Numbered from the stretch's first letter, positions 17,857 to 28,488 are shown. The stretch: DNA of 64,000 nt from Consotaella salsifontis (GCF_900167365.1 NZ_FUXL01000004.1:310001-374000); one strand, 5' to 3'. Numbers and translations: made by a program. Notes: generated from the sequence alone by a model not told the origin.

Positions 17857-17879
17857 CCCGTGGCCGAACCGGCCACGGG
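17857..17879 (+). terminator. Hairpin between binding-protein gene and permease genes
   Basis: A 10-base stem (CCCGTGGCCG with CGGCCACGGG) and a three-base loop begin 12 bases after the binding-protein stop. It is followed by GTTTCCC, too poor in T for a full terminator. Hairpins in this place commonly protect or partly end the message so that more binding protein than permease is made; that is the likely role. Confidence 0.6.
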
Positions 17880-17915
17880 TTTCCCTCCGGCCTCTGCCGC
17901 GGAGCATTTCATCCC

Positions 17916-18854
17916 TTGTCGCTGCTGCCCTATATCTTTCGCCGCATTCTTCAGCTGATCCCGACGCTCGTCTTCATCCTGGTCGTCGTCTTCGTGCTGG
18001 TGCGGCTGCTTCCCGGAGACCCCGCGAGCGCGCTGATCGGCGACCGGGCGCTCGATGCCGACGTCCAGCGGATCAACCACGAATTGGGGCTCGATCAGCC
18101 CTTGCCGGTGCAGTTCCTGTATTTCCTGAAACAGGTCGCAACGGGCGACCTCGGCAATTCGCTGTCGCTGAAGGCGCCGGTGATCGACATCGTCGCGCAG
18201 CGCCTTCCCGTCACCATCCTTCTCACCACCATGGCGGCAGTCATCGCATTGCTCTTTGCCGTGCCGCTGGCCTTTCTCGCCGCTCTGAGGCAGGACGGGG
18301 TCGTCGACACCGTCATCCGGGGCGTGTTCCAGGTCGGGCTCTCCATGCCGGTTTTCTACCTCGGCCTCGTCCTGCTGACGGTCCTCGCCGCCGGGCTCCA
18401 TTGGTTCCCCGTCGGCGGCTATGGCGAAACCTTCCCCGATCGGGTTTACCACCTGTTCCTGCCGGCCCTTACCCTCGCGCTCAGTCTTGCCGCCGTCCTG
18501 ATGCGAAATCTGCGATCCGCGATCATCGGAGTGCTCGGGGCAGAATATGTCGATTTCGCGCGCGCCAAGGGGCTGAAATCGCGGCTCATCCTGATCCGGC
18601 ACGTCCTGCGCAACGCGTTGATCTCCACGGTCACGCTGTTCGGCCTCTCGGTCGGCACGCTCCTGGGCGGCGCCGTGATCACCGAAACCGTGTTCGCCGT
18701 TCCCGGTGCGGGGCGCCTGATGATCGATTCCATCTACGGCCGTGATTATCCCATGGTGCAGGGCCTTACTCTCGCCCTTGCCGTGCTGGTGTCGCTGACC
18801 TTCCTCCTCACCGATATCGTGCAGGCATGGCTCGATCCGCGGGTGGCGCGATGA
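17916..18854 (+). CDS. ABC transporter permease, DppB/OppB type
   Basis: This 312-residue inner-membrane protein has the N-terminal pattern of DppB (YIFRRILQLIPTLVFILVVV, then RLLPGDPA) and about six membrane segments. The coupling loop that touches the ATPases is visible in EYVDFARAKGLKSRLILIRH. The start is TTG; GGAG lies 11 bases before it, and no ATG or GTG fits better. The stop overlaps the next permease as ATGA. Confidence 0.93.
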   Translation: MSLLPYIFRRILQLIPTLVFILVVVFVLVRLLPGDPASALIGDRALDADVQRINHELGLDQPLPVQFLYFLKQVATGDLGNSLSLKAPVIDIVAQRLPVTILLTTMAAVIALLFAVPLAFLAALRQDGVVDTVIRGVFQVGLSMPVFYLGLVLLTVLAAGLHWFPVGGYGETFPDRVYHLFLPALTLALSLAAVLMRNLRSAIIGVLGAEYVDFARAKGLKSRLILIRHVLRNALISTVTLFGLSVGTLLGGAVITETVFAVPGAGRLMIDSIYGRDYPMVQGLTLALAVLVSLTFLLTDIVQAWLDPRVAR

Positions 18855-19711
18855 CTGTCGCCGCCCCCACCGCGACCACCACGCCTCGGCGGCGGCGCGC
18901 CCGCCTTCTGCGCCTGCCCTCGACCCTCATCGCCGGGGCAATCATCCTGCTGGTCAGCCTGTTGCTGGCGCTGTTTCCGCAGCTGATCGCGCCTTACGAT
19001 CCGACCGCCTTCGACTACAATGCGCTTCTTGCGCCGCCGAGCGCGGCCCATCTCCTGGGCTCGGACAGCTTCGGGCGCGACGTGCTTTCGCGCGTCATCC
19101 ACGCCTACGGGCTCGATCTCCAGATCGCGGTCTTCGCCACCGTCCCCGCCTTTACCGTGGGTGTCATCGTCGGCGCCCTCGTGGGCTATGCCGGCGGCTG
19201 GGTGGAAGCGGTGTTCGGGCGCGTCGTCGACGCGGTCATCACCTTTCCCTTCCTGGTGCTGGTGATCGCCATCGTGGCCGTTCTCGGCCCTGGCCTCACC
19301 AACATGTACATTGCCGTCGGCGTCGTGGGCTGGGTGTTCTATGCCCGGCTCGTCGCGGCGGAGGTCAAGGTGCAGAAGCGCCTCGACTATGCCGACGCCG
19401 GCCGGGTCATGGGCTACCGCCCCCTGCGCATCATCTTTCGGCACCTCCTACCCAACTCGATCACGCCGGCCATCGTCTACTGGATGACCGACATGGCGCT
19501 TGCCATCCTTCTGGGTTCGAGCCTTGGTTATCTGGGTCTTGGCGCGCAGCCGCCTGCCTCGGAATGGGGTGTGCAGATCGCGGACGGCAAGAACTTCATG
19601 AACACCGCCTGGTGGATATCCGTTTTCCCCGGCGTTGCCATCGTCATCACCGGACTTGGTTTCTCGCTTCTCGGCGACGGCCTCGCCGAACTCTTGAGGA
19701 CGCGCAAATGA
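18851..19711 (+). CDS. ABC transporter permease, DppC/OppC type
   Basis: This 286-residue permease is the partner of the DppB-type protein. It begins with a basic cytoplasmic tail, a first membrane helix at about 20-40, the stretch HLLGSDSFGRDVLSRVIHA typical of DppC, and a coupling loop near DYADAGRVMGYRPLRIIFRH. The ATG at 18851 is chosen over a frame opening 24 bases upstream because it overlaps the preceding stop by 4 bases. Together the two permeases form the channel. Confidence 0.94.
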   Translation: MTVAAPTATTTPRRRRARLLRLPSTLIAGAIILLVSLLLALFPQLIAPYDPTAFDYNALLAPPSAAHLLGSDSFGRDVLSRVIHAYGLDLQIAVFATVPAFTVGVIVGALVGYAGGWVEAVFGRVVDAVITFPFLVLVIAIVAVLGPGLTNMYIAVGVVGWVFYARLVAAEVKVQKRLDYADAGRVMGYRPLRIIFRHLLPNSITPAIVYWMTDMALAILLGSSLGYLGLGAQPPASEWGVQIADGKNFMNTAWWISVFPGVAIVITGLGFSLLGDGLAELLRTRK

Positions 19712-20717
19712 GCGCCCTCCCGTCTCAGGCACTGACGCCGGCGCTTTCTGTCCGCGATCTCACGACGACCTTCGTCACATCGGCCGGCCGGGTGACGGCC
19801 GTCGACAATGTCGGCTTCGACGTGTTCCCCGGAGAGGTGCTCGGCCTCGTGGGCGAATCGGGCTCGGGCAAGAGCGTGACCCTTCGCTCGATCATGCGGC
19901 TGATCCACGCCCCTGGCGTGGTGGGCGGCTCGGTGCTCTGGCAGGGGCGCGATCTTGTCACCATGCCTGAGCGCGAGCTGCGGCGCATCCGTGGCGCCGA
20001 GATCGCCATGATCTTTCAGGAGCCGATGACCGCTCTCAACCCGGTTCTCCCGGTTGGCCTCCAGATCGAGGAAAACCTCAAGGCGCATACCCCACTCGAT
20101 CGGGCCGGCCGCACGAAACGTGCCCTTGAACTGATGGACCTCGTCGGCATTCCCGAGGCACGGCGCCGTCTGTCGGATTATCCGCACCAGTTCTCGGGCG
20201 GCATGCGGCAGCGGGCGATGATTGCCATCAGCCTCGCGAGCAACCCGAAGCTTTTGCTCGCCGACGAGCCGACCACGGCGCTCGACGTCACCATCCAGGA
20301 CCAGATCCTGAAGCTCATTCTCGAACTCAAGCGCGAGCTCGGCATGTCCGTGGTGTTCGTCACCCACGACCTTGGCGTGGTCGCAGCCACCTGCGACCGC
20401 ATGGCGGTGATGTATGCCGGACGCATCGTCGAGACCGGAGAGGTCGCGAGCGTGTTCGCAAAGCCGCGACATGCCTACACGCGCGGGCTCCTGGGCTCGG
20501 TTCCTCGCAGCGGTGCGGAACGCACGATGCTCCTGTCCATCGACGGCACGCCCCCAAGCCTTGCCGCGATCCCGCCGGGCTGCCCCTTCAACCCGCGCTG
20601 CAGCTTTGCGACAGAGGTGTGTCGCACTGTGGTGCCGCCCTTGGATGAAGTCAGTCCCGCGAGGCTCGCCGCGTGCCACCATCACGACCGCGTCGCAGCG
20701 GCGGGATCGCCGGTCGC

Positions 20718-20721
<4 letters not shown>
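19708..20721 (+). CDS. ABC transporter ATP-binding protein, DppD/OppD type
   Basis: This 337-residue ATPase shows Walker [11 protein letters not shown], signature [12 protein letters not shown], Walker [13 protein letters not shown] and switch His in [10 protein letters not shown]. The C-terminal oligopeptide/dipeptide extension carries the cysteine-bearing stretch [14 protein letters not shown], which in this family can hold an iron-sulfur cluster. The start overlaps the permease stop by 4 bases. Confidence 0.95.
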
Positions 20722-21757
<1,036 letters not shown>

Positions 21758-21761
<4 letters not shown>

Positions 21762-23275
21762 GCTACGCCGATTTCGAAGCGCGGATGGCGCAGGTCAACG
21801 ACCTGCTCTCCGTCCTCAATCTCCTCGCCTGGGACGCCCGCACGCAGATGCCGTCCGGTGGGGTGGTGACGCGCGGCCAGCAGGTCGCCACCATCACGGC
21901 GCTGGCGCGCGACCTCGTCACCGGCGATGCCATGCAGCGCGCCATCGAGGGCGCCCGCGCGGAGGTGTCCGGCGATCCGATCCGCCAGCGGGCCCTCGAT
22001 CAGGCCGCCCGGGACATCGGCACCCTTTCCCGCGTTCCCGCCGAGTTGATTTCGGAAGCGGCGGAACTGAAGACCGTCGCGCATTCCGCCTGGGTGGACG
22101 CGCGGGCCAAGAACGACTTCGCCGCCTACGCGCCGGTACTCGAGCGGATGTTCGCGATCCAGCACAAGATCGCCGATGCGATCGGCTACGCCGACCATCC
22201 CTATGATGCGATGCTGGCGCTTTACGAGCCGGACATGACCCTGGCGCAGCTTGAACCGACGTTCGACACGTTGAAGGCAGCGCTGGTGCCCCTGATCGAG
22301 CGGGCGCTGTCGGTGCCGGCGCCCCGTCAGGACTTTCTGTCCCGCTCCTACCCGATCGCCGCGCAGAAGGCCTTCGGTCTGCGGATCGCAGAAAAGTTCG
22401 GCTACGACATGAATCGTGGCCGGCTGGATGACACGATCCACCCCTTTGAAATCTCGTTCACCCGCAACGACGTGCGCATCACCAGCCGCTGGCGCGAGAA
22501 CTGGCTGCCGGGCGGCTTCTTCGCTCTGTGGCATGAAGCGGGGCACGCCATGTACGAACAGGGCGCCGCACCCGAGATCACCCGGACGATCTTCGCGACC
22601 GATGTCGTCAACCTTTACGCCGTCGCCGGCGCCAGCTTCGGCATGCACGAATCCCAGTCGCGCCTTTGGGAAAACCGCGTCGGGCGCTCGTGTGAATTCT
22701 GGGAGCTGCATTTCGGCGCGTTGCGCGACACCTTTCCCGAACAGCTCGCCGATGTCACCGCGGAGGAGTTCTGGCGCTCGGTCAACGCGGTCCGGCCCGA
22801 CTATATCCGCGTCGAGGCCGACGAACTCACCTACGACCTTCACATCATCCTGCGCAGCGAGATCGAAGCCGCCGTCATGACCGGCGAGGCCAAGGTCTCG
22901 GACCTCCCCGGTCTCTGGGCGGAGCGGATGAAGAGCTATCTCGGCCGCGACGTGCCCAACGACACGCTCGGCGTCCTGCAGGATGTGCATTGGTCGCACG
23001 GTTATGTCGGCAGTTTCCCCACCTACACGCTGGGCAACATCATGGGCGCGCAGTTCTTCGACGCGGCGCTGAAGGAGTCGGCCATCGCAACGGGGCTGGA
23101 AACCGGAGACTACGCCCCGCTTCGCGGCTGGCTAACCGAGAACATCTACCGCCATGGCCGCGCGTCGAGCCCGGCCGAAACGCTCCAACGCGTAACCGGC
23201 GGGCCACTCGACACCGCGCCCTATATCGCTCGCCTGACCGACAAGGTCGACGCGCTGACCGGTGTGTCGAGATGA
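21758..23275 (+). CDS. M32 family metallocarboxypeptidase
   Basis: The 505-residue enzyme belongs to the thermostable carboxypeptidase 1 (Taq) family. The zinc motif is HEAGH at about residues 258-262, with the third ligand region HESQSRLWEN. The family marks DTIHPFE and YIRVEADELTY are also present. It has no signal peptide. The start overlaps the ATPase stop by 4 bases, so it is translated with the importer; the natural reading is that it removes C-terminal residues from imported peptide-like substrates. Its place directly in a dpp-type operon is unusual. Confidence 0.94.
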
Positions 23276-23790
23276 CGGCGATGACCATCGTCACCGCCGA
23301 TCTCTACGATCAGCACCATGCCGTGCTGCAGGTGTGCGAACTGCAGTTCCGCTCCTTCGGCAAGCGCTCTTCGCTCGCCGGCCCCTGCTCGACCCTCTCC
23401 ACCTTCGAAGACCACACCCCGGTGCTGGAGGCGCTGTCGGAACCCGGAAACGGCCGTGTGCTCGTCGTCGACGGCCGGGGCTCGCTGCGCGTCGGCATCA
23501 TGGGCGATCGCCTGGCCAAGATCGGCGCGGACAATGGCTGGGCCGGCCTCGTCATCCACGGCGCCATCCGCGACAGCGCCGGCATCAACGCGCTAGATCT
23601 CGCGGTCAAGGCGCTTGGCACCACGGCGCGGCGGGGCTGGACCGCCGGTCCGTCAGCACGCGACGTCACGCTGCGATTCGGCGGGGCCACGTTCGAGCCC
23701 GGCCACTGGATCTATGCCGACGAGGATTGCGTACTCACCAGTCCGCGCCAACTCGACGCCACCGCATCCTCAGCGCCCCCTTCGAGTTGA
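23272..23790 (+). CDS. RraA family protein (aldolase/decarboxylase-like)
   Basis: The 172-residue product has the RraA/HMG-aldolase fold marks: GRVLVVDGRG, GIMGDRLAKIGADNGW and GLVIHGAIRD. The Arg-Asp of the last motif binds the metal and pyruvate-type substrate in 4-hydroxy-4-methyl-2-oxoglutarate aldolases. The name RraA comes from an RNase E inhibitor in E. coli, but in a catabolic operon an aldolase or oxaloacetate decarboxylase role is more likely. It is the last gene of the plus-strand operon, overlapping the M32 stop by 4 bases; an ATG 9 bases later is a second possible start. Confidence 0.87.
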   Translation: MTAMTIVTADLYDQHHAVLQVCELQFRSFGKRSSLAGPCSTLSTFEDHTPVLEALSEPGNGRVLVVDGRGSLRVGIMGDRLAKIGADNGWAGLVIHGAIRDSAGINALDLAVKALGTTARRGWTAGPSARDVTLRFGGATFEPGHWIYADEDCVLTSPRQLDATASSAPPSS

Positions 23791-23801
23791 CGAACGTCAA
23801 C
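23786..23801 (+). terminator. Inverted repeat at the end of the transporter operon
   Basis: GTTGACG and CGTCAAC form a perfect 7-base inverted repeat separated by two bases and overlapping the RraA-like stop. No T-run follows, so it may be a weak transcript end or an mRNA 3' hairpin. It is the only candidate end signal seen for this operon. Confidence 0.3.
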
Positions 23802-23900
23802 GCTCTGAGCATCGGACGAGATCAAGGCGCACGGGAACTCGATGATCGATGAGGTGATGGCCCACCGACATCATGAGTGGCCGACCTGAGCGCTTGGCCG

Positions 23901-23932
23901 CTCGCATCTGTTTTCCGCGGAAACGATGCGAG
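23901..23932. repeat. 32-base imperfect palindrome in a 307-base gene-free stretch
   Basis: CTCGCATC and GATGCGAG flank the perfect 12-base palindrome TTTCCGCGGAAA (23912-23923), giving a long near-symmetrical element. The stretch 23791-24097 contains no credible gene; this element is its only structure. The same 12-base core plus CG occurs again at 49160-49173. Function unknown. Confidence 0.6.
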
Positions 23933-24097
23933 CGCCTGGCTTTCCATGGTGTGAGGCGCGCCCCTCTCTGGCGCGCTGAACTGCCGGGCGCGCTGATCGC
24001 TGCTACTCAAGGCCAACTTGCGACATGGCGCATTAAACAGTCAGGCGCCCTGAAGCGCCGCGCTGTCAGCAAGTATTTGATTCTTTGGGAAAACTAA

Positions 24098-24174
24098 TGG
24101 TACGGTTGGGTGGATTCGAACCACCGACCTTTGGAGCCACAATCCAACGCTCTAACCAACTGAGCTACAACCGC
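24098..24174 (-). tRNA. tRNA-His (anticodon GTG)
   Basis: The 77-base cloverleaf is complete: acceptor GCGGTTG with CAACCGT, D arm GCTC/GAGC, anticodon stem TTGGA/TCCAA around the loop TTGTGGC (anticodon GTG, reads CAC/CAT), T arm GGTGG/CCACC and an encoded CCA. The first pair is G1:U72 and the discriminator is A73. The base before G1 is T, so no encoded G-1 is present. This matches the special alphaproteobacterial tRNA-His class, recognised by a matching HisRS without G-1. Confidence 0.97.
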
Positions 24175-24314
24175 ACGAGGCCGCCTGGGCTGGTCAGCCT
24201 GATAAAGTCTTTCGCCGCAGTGCGCAAGCCCGATCGTGGCCTCCCTGGACGCGCGTCCCGCCGAATCGTTGCGGCGGCGCGGAAGAAGGCTCAAGACGGC
24301 GATCCCCGAACAGC

Positions 24315-24400
24315 CGTTAACCTTTGCAGCGGTGAGTTAACGGATTGGTCACGAACCGCCTGGATTTGAACATTTCCTGCCATTATTAATTCTTTCTTAG
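24315..24400 (+). promoter_or_regulatory. Possible CtrA-type sites upstream of the sensor kinase
   Basis: CGTTAAC (24315-24321) and GTTAACG (24336-24342) form an inverted repeat whose TTAA cores are 20 bases apart. TTAA-N7-TTAG (24386-24400) is one base off the CtrA consensus TTAA-N7-TTAA and abuts the ribosome binding site AGGAGGT (24399-24405). Control of a PdhS/PleC-type kinase by CtrA would be sensible, but the matches are short and binding is inferred. Confidence 0.35.
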
Positions 24401-24431
24401 GAGGTAGCCGTTGGCAAGGCCACCGGTGTGA

Positions 24432-27400
24432 ATGGATCGCGCTTCGATGACCACAGGAATGACAGCGCTCGGCATCATGACTCGGCCCGATATTCGCCAG
24501 GCGAATATCGACGGCGCGCCGGTCGTCGTTCTGACGCCGTCGCTGGATGGAGTGATCTGGGCAAACGGCGCTGGCGCGCGGCTCGTCGGTGTGCTGCCGG
24601 GTGCTCATGCTGAGCCGCAGCCTCTCAAGACCAGCCTTCCGACGACGCGCCAAATCGCCAGCGTGTCCCGTCGCCTCGCTCAAAGCGGAGAGGCACGGCT
24701 GATTCTGCGCGCTCCCGGTGGCTCGATGAAGCCCGCCGTCGCCGAAGTGCGATTGGTCGAGGTGAGCGGCGAGCGACATGCCATTCTGATTGCCGATCCG
24801 ACCTCGGCGGGCGAGGCCCTCTCCCCCGAACATCTCGCAGAGCGTCTGATCGAGGAGGCCGGCCTTTCTGACGGACTGGCGGCTGTCGTATCGCGCGACG
24901 GCGTGCTGGCGGAAAGCGCGGCGATGGATATCGCGCGTGTCGGGGAAGCGCTGGATGCCTTCCGCGCCGGCAGCGACGATCTTTCGCAGGCGCGCGTCGA
25001 TATGGCGAATGTGCGTTTCGCCCGTCTTGGCGGCGACATGATTCTCGTGGCCATGGAACCCGATCCGGTTCCGCCCGATCTCGGCGTGGAGGAGCCAGCC
25101 CTCGAAGCCGAAACGCCCGCGCCGCCCGCGCCCCCTCAAGAGGAGGCGGCGCCGGAGGCCAATCCTTCCTCTCCGCGAGCCTTTTCGGTCAAGCGGCAAC
25201 CGCTTCCCTCCGGCCGGCACAAGCTCGACATCGGCGCGCTGATCCAGCGCTGGAACAGCCGGCGGGCAGACCCGGCCGCGCCCACGGACGACGGGCAAGT
25301 GGAGAGCCAGCCGTCCAGGCCGGAAGCCGCCGCCTTGCCCCTCTCGGAGGACAACGACATCGCCCCGGATGCGCCCGCCTCCACGGAGGATCTGGAAGAA
25401 GCGCGGCACGATCCCGCGTCGGAAGCGCGTTCCGCCGACCTGAAGGAGCATGACGGGGAAGCGAGCGCTCCCACGGAGGACTTTGCGACCGACCGCGATG
25501 AGGACGGTGCGGCCACGAGCGAATCGCTGCCGGTCATCGAGCCGGATGAAAGCACCGCAGCGGCGCCCGAAGACGCCGAACCCGTCGCGACAGAGCCCAC
25601 GCCGCTCGACGATGATGACATCGTCGAGATCGATCTCACTGTCGTGCCTCGATCCGAGGATGCCCCCTCTGACGCCCTGGCAGACGCTGAAGGTGCTCCC
25701 CCGGCCGACGCGGCGGAGGCTGGCGGACCTGAAGCCGTCAGCGACGGCGAAGCAGACGCAGCGGACAAAGAAGGTGAGCTCAACACGCTGCCCGACGCTC
25801 TTGAGGCAACCGCGTTCGAAGCCACTGCCGACGGAACCGGGGAGCATCCCCTCCTCGACGCGGACATCCCGGCTCCCGCGCCCACCGATCCAGTGACCCT
25901 GGCTCAGGAACCCGCAGACACGGCGTCAGGCGACGGCTTCTTCAAGCCCGACTTCGGCACCGCGCCGGTTCGGTTCGTCTGGCGCATCGATGCCGACGGC
26001 CGGTTCCGTTCCTTTTCGCCCGAATTTCCGGCTTGCGTCGGGCCTCATGCGGCCGACGTGATTGGACGCACGTTCCGCGAGGTCGCCCGCGTCTTCGACT
26101 TCGACAGGACCGGCGAAATCGCGCAGTTGCTTGAGCGCCGGGACACCTGGTCGGGGCGCAGCGTGCTGTGGCCGGTGGAAACGACCGATCTCAAGGTGCC
26201 TGTCGATCTCGCCGCACTGCCGACTTATGACCGCGAGCGCAGCTTCGACGGCTTCCGCGGCTTTGGCATCGTACGGATGAGCGAGGCGGTGCCCGACCCC
26301 GATCGGCTTGGTCTCATCCTGACCGCAGCCGGCGCCGCGAGCAAGGAAGCGCCAGACGACCGGCCCTCACAGACAGAGGGCACGACCGAGGTCGACGGCG
26401 CCGGGATGGCGCTGACTGCCTCGCAGGACGTCGAAATCAGGCCTTTCGGGCGTCGCGCCTCGCCGCCGCAGGAGTCGAGCGGCTTCGAGCGCGACATCGA
26501 CGCTTCGGACGAGCCCCGGCGTCTGCGCGAAGCCATTCTCTCCGAAGCCGAGGAAGCGGCTTTTCGGGCCATCGGGCGTCGACTCGGCCAAAATGGCGAG
26601 GAGGAACCCAAGGACGGCCGGAAGGAGAACGAGGAATTCCGGCCCATCACGGCGGGGGACTTCGTCGTTCGCACGGCCCCTCTCGCCGACAATGATGAAA
26701 GCGAGGACGCAGCGTCCGAGGCGAGCTCTGGCGATGCGGCAGACCGCATCGAGACTCTCTCGGTCGCTCACCCAGCGATCGCCCTCGATCATCTCGGCGA
26801 CGATGAGGCATCGGATGATGAAGAGGAAGCCGTAGAGGACGTTCTCTCACGGCTCCGCTCGCGCCTCGACCAAGTGTTTGGCCCGTTGCCGCTCGCCGTT
26901 CTCGCCCAGTTCCGCGATACCCTCGCCTATGCCAATCCTGCCTTCTTGGCGCTTTCAGGTTATGCCTCGGCCGAGGCGCTATCGCAGGCCGGCGGACTTG
27001 GCGAGCTTTTCGCCGAATCGCAAGAGCCGCTTCAAGATGGCCGGCTGGCCATGCGTCATGCCGATGGCCAAGTGGTAAAGACCGCCGTCCGGATGCAGCG
27101 CGTCAGCTTTCTCGAACGTGCCTGTCTGGTGATCTCGTTCACCGCCGATCAGGCGAAGCCCGACCATGACGACAGACAAGCCGAGACGCTTAGCGAAATC
27201 GAGGAGCTGCGGCGCGAGGTCGAGGAGCTCCAGAGCGTTCTGAACACCGCGACCGACGGCGTCGTCATGCTCGATGGCGAGGGCAATATCCGCTCGATGA
27301 ACGGCGCCGCCCAGGCCATGTTCGCGGTCGGCCCCGTCGAGGTCGCCGGGCGTCCTTTCTCCATGTTGATGGCCCATGAAAGCCAGCGCATCGCGCTCGA

Positions 27401-28328
27401 TTATCTCGACATGCTGAAGGACAACGGTCTGCCGGCGATGCTGAACGACGGGCGGGAGGTGACGGGCCGGGTCGCCAAGGGCGACGGGCAGGTTCCCCTT
27501 TTCATCACGGCCAGCCGGCTGACGCGCGAGCGCGGCTACTGCGTCGTCATCCGCGACATCACGCACTGGAAGCGCGTGGAGGAGGATCTGGTCAAGGCAC
27601 GGCGCGAGGCGGAGGACGCAAGCCTTCACAAGAGCCGCTTCCTGGCGAACATCTCTCACGAATTGCGCACACCGCTCAACGCCATCATCGGCTTTGCCGA
27701 CGTCATGGCCTCGGAGTGTTTCGGTCCCATCGGCCATGAGCGCTATCTGGAGTATCTCGCAGACATCAAGCGCTCGGGCCACCACGTGCTCGATCTCGTC
27801 AACGATCTCCTCGACATCTCGAAGGCCGAGGCCGGGCGTGCCGAGCTGGTTTTCGAGGCAGTGTCGCTCAACGACGTGGTGAGCGAGGTCTGCTCGCTGA
27901 TGCAGCCGCAGGCGGGCCGGGAGCGCGTTATCGTGCGCTCCAACCTGCCCTCCTCCGTGCCTCCCGTCGTCGCTGATCGCCGCTCGATGCGCCAGATCGC
28001 TTTGAACCTCTTGTCCAACGCGATCCGCTTCACGCCCTCGGGCGGACAGGTGGTCGCCTCCACCGCCTATAGTCCCGACGGCGAGGTGATCCTCAAGATT
28101 CGCGACAGCGGCATCGGCATGACGGACAAGGAGATCGAGCTCGCGCTGAAGCCTTTCCAGCAGGTCAACCCCTCGGCGCGCGAGCGCGGGGACGGAACAG
28201 GTCTGGGGCTGCCGCTCACCAAGACGCTGACCGAGGCGAACGAAGCGCGGTTCTCGATCCACTCCACCCCCGGCGAAGGCACGGTGGTGGAAGTGGCCTT
28301 TCCGCCGCAACGGGTGCTGGCCGACTGA
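24432..28328 (+). CDS. PdhS/PleC/DivJ-type multi-PAS sensor histidine kinase
   Basis: This 1298-residue kinase has no predicted membrane helix. Residues 1-220 hold a degenerate PAS-like region. About 220-490 is a long acidic, proline/alanine-rich stretch that should be unfolded. PAS-like domains follow at about 500-620, 815-900 and 930-1040. The HisKA domain has the phospho-acceptor at about residue 1076 in NISHELRTPLNAIIGFADVM, and the ATPase domain shows NLLSNAIRFTP, DSGIGM and GDGTGLGLPL. The HisKA block (FGPIGHERYLEYL, DIKRSGHHVLDLVNDLLD) is that of kinases acting on DivK/PleD in Hyphomicrobiales cell-cycle control. AGGAGGT lies 26 bases before the ATG, which is far; a TTG at better spacing is in frame but is cut off by a TGA. 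Confidence 0.92.
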   Translation: MDRASMTTGMTALGIMTRPDIRQANIDGAPVVVLTPSLDGVIWANGAGARLVGVLPGAHAEPQPLKTSLPTTRQIASVSRRLAQSGEARLILRAPGGSMKPAVAEVRLVEVSGERHAILIADPTSAGEALSPEHLAERLIEEAGLSDGLAAVVSRDGVLAESAAMDIARVGEALDAFRAGSDDLSQARVDMANVRFARLGGDMILVAMEPDPVPPDLGVEEPALEAETPAPPAPPQEEAAPEANPSSPRAFSVKRQPLPSGRHKLDIGALIQRWNSRRADPAAPTDDGQVESQPSRPEAAALPLSEDNDIAPDAPASTEDLEEARHDPASEARSADLKEHDGEASAPTEDFATDRDEDGAATSESLPVIEPDESTAAAPEDAEPVATEPTPLDDDDIVEIDLTVVPRSEDAPSDALADAEGAPPADAAEAGGPEAVSDGEADAADKEGELNTLPDALEATAFEATADGTGEHPLLDADIPAPAPTDPVTLAQEPADTASGDGFFKPDFGTAPVRFVWRIDADGRFRSFSPEFPACVGPHAADVIGRTFREVARVFDFDRTGEIAQLLERRDTWSGRSVLWPVETTDLKVPVDLAALPTYDRERSFDGFRGFGIVRMSEAVPDPDRLGLILTAAGAASKEAPDDRPSQTEGTTEVDGAGMALTASQDVEIRPFGRRASPPQESSGFERDIDASDEPRRLREAILSEAEEAAFRAIGRRLGQNGEEEPKDGRKENEEFRPITAGDFVVRTAPLADNDESEDAASEASSGDAADRIETLSVAHPAIALDHLGDDEASDDEEEAVEDVLSRLRSRLDQVFGPLPLAVLAQFRDTLAYANPAFLALSGYASAEALSQAGGLGELFAESQEPLQDGRLAMRHADGQVVKTAVRMQRVSFLERACLVISFTADQAKPDHDDRQAETLSEIEELRREVEELQSVLNTATDGVVMLDGEGNIRSMNGAAQAMFAVGPVEVAGRPFSMLMAHESQRIALDYLDMLKDNGLPAMLNDGREVTGRVAKGDGQVPLFITASRLTRERGYCVVIRDITHWKRVEEDLVKARREAEDASLHKSRFLANISHELRTPLNAIIGFADVMASECFGPIGHERYLEYLADIKRSGHHVLDLVNDLLDISKAEAGRAELVFEAVSLNDVVSEVCSLMQPQAGRERVIVRSNLPSSVPPVVADRRSMRQIALNLLSNAIRFTPSGGQVVASTAYSPDGEVILKIRDSGIGMTDKEIELALKPFQQVNPSARERGDGTGLGLPLTKTLTEANEARFSIHSTPGEGTVVEVAFPPQRVLAD

Positions 28329-28354
28329 CGAGGGCGGCAAGCGCGGAGCCCACG

Positions 28355-28379
28355 TGCCCGCCTCCGGCGGGCATTTTTT
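28355..28379 (+). terminator. Rho-independent terminator after the sensor kinase
   Basis: TGCCCGCC pairs with GGCGGGCA around a three-base loop, followed by six T. It lies 26 bases after the kinase stop and separates this gene from the AsmA-like gene. Confidence 0.92.
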
Positions 28380-28488
28380 CGGCTTTCACTGCGTCCGAGA
28401 AGAGCGGTCCGCCCTCTCCGCGTTGTTTTCAACGAGGATGGAATGCCCGAGGCGCATGCGGCTTTCCAAGGCGGTCTCGAGCCGTTAA

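Noticed and set aside
23272-23790. Reading the RraA-family gene as an RNase E inhibitor
   Set aside because: Its operon is catabolic and the metal/pyruvate-binding Arg-Asp motif is kept, favouring an aldolase-type role.
24291-25847. A 518-codon frame opposite the N-terminal part of the sensor kinase
   Set aside because: The sense frame continues unbroken into PAS and kinase domains; the opposite product is Arg/Gly-rich without motifs.
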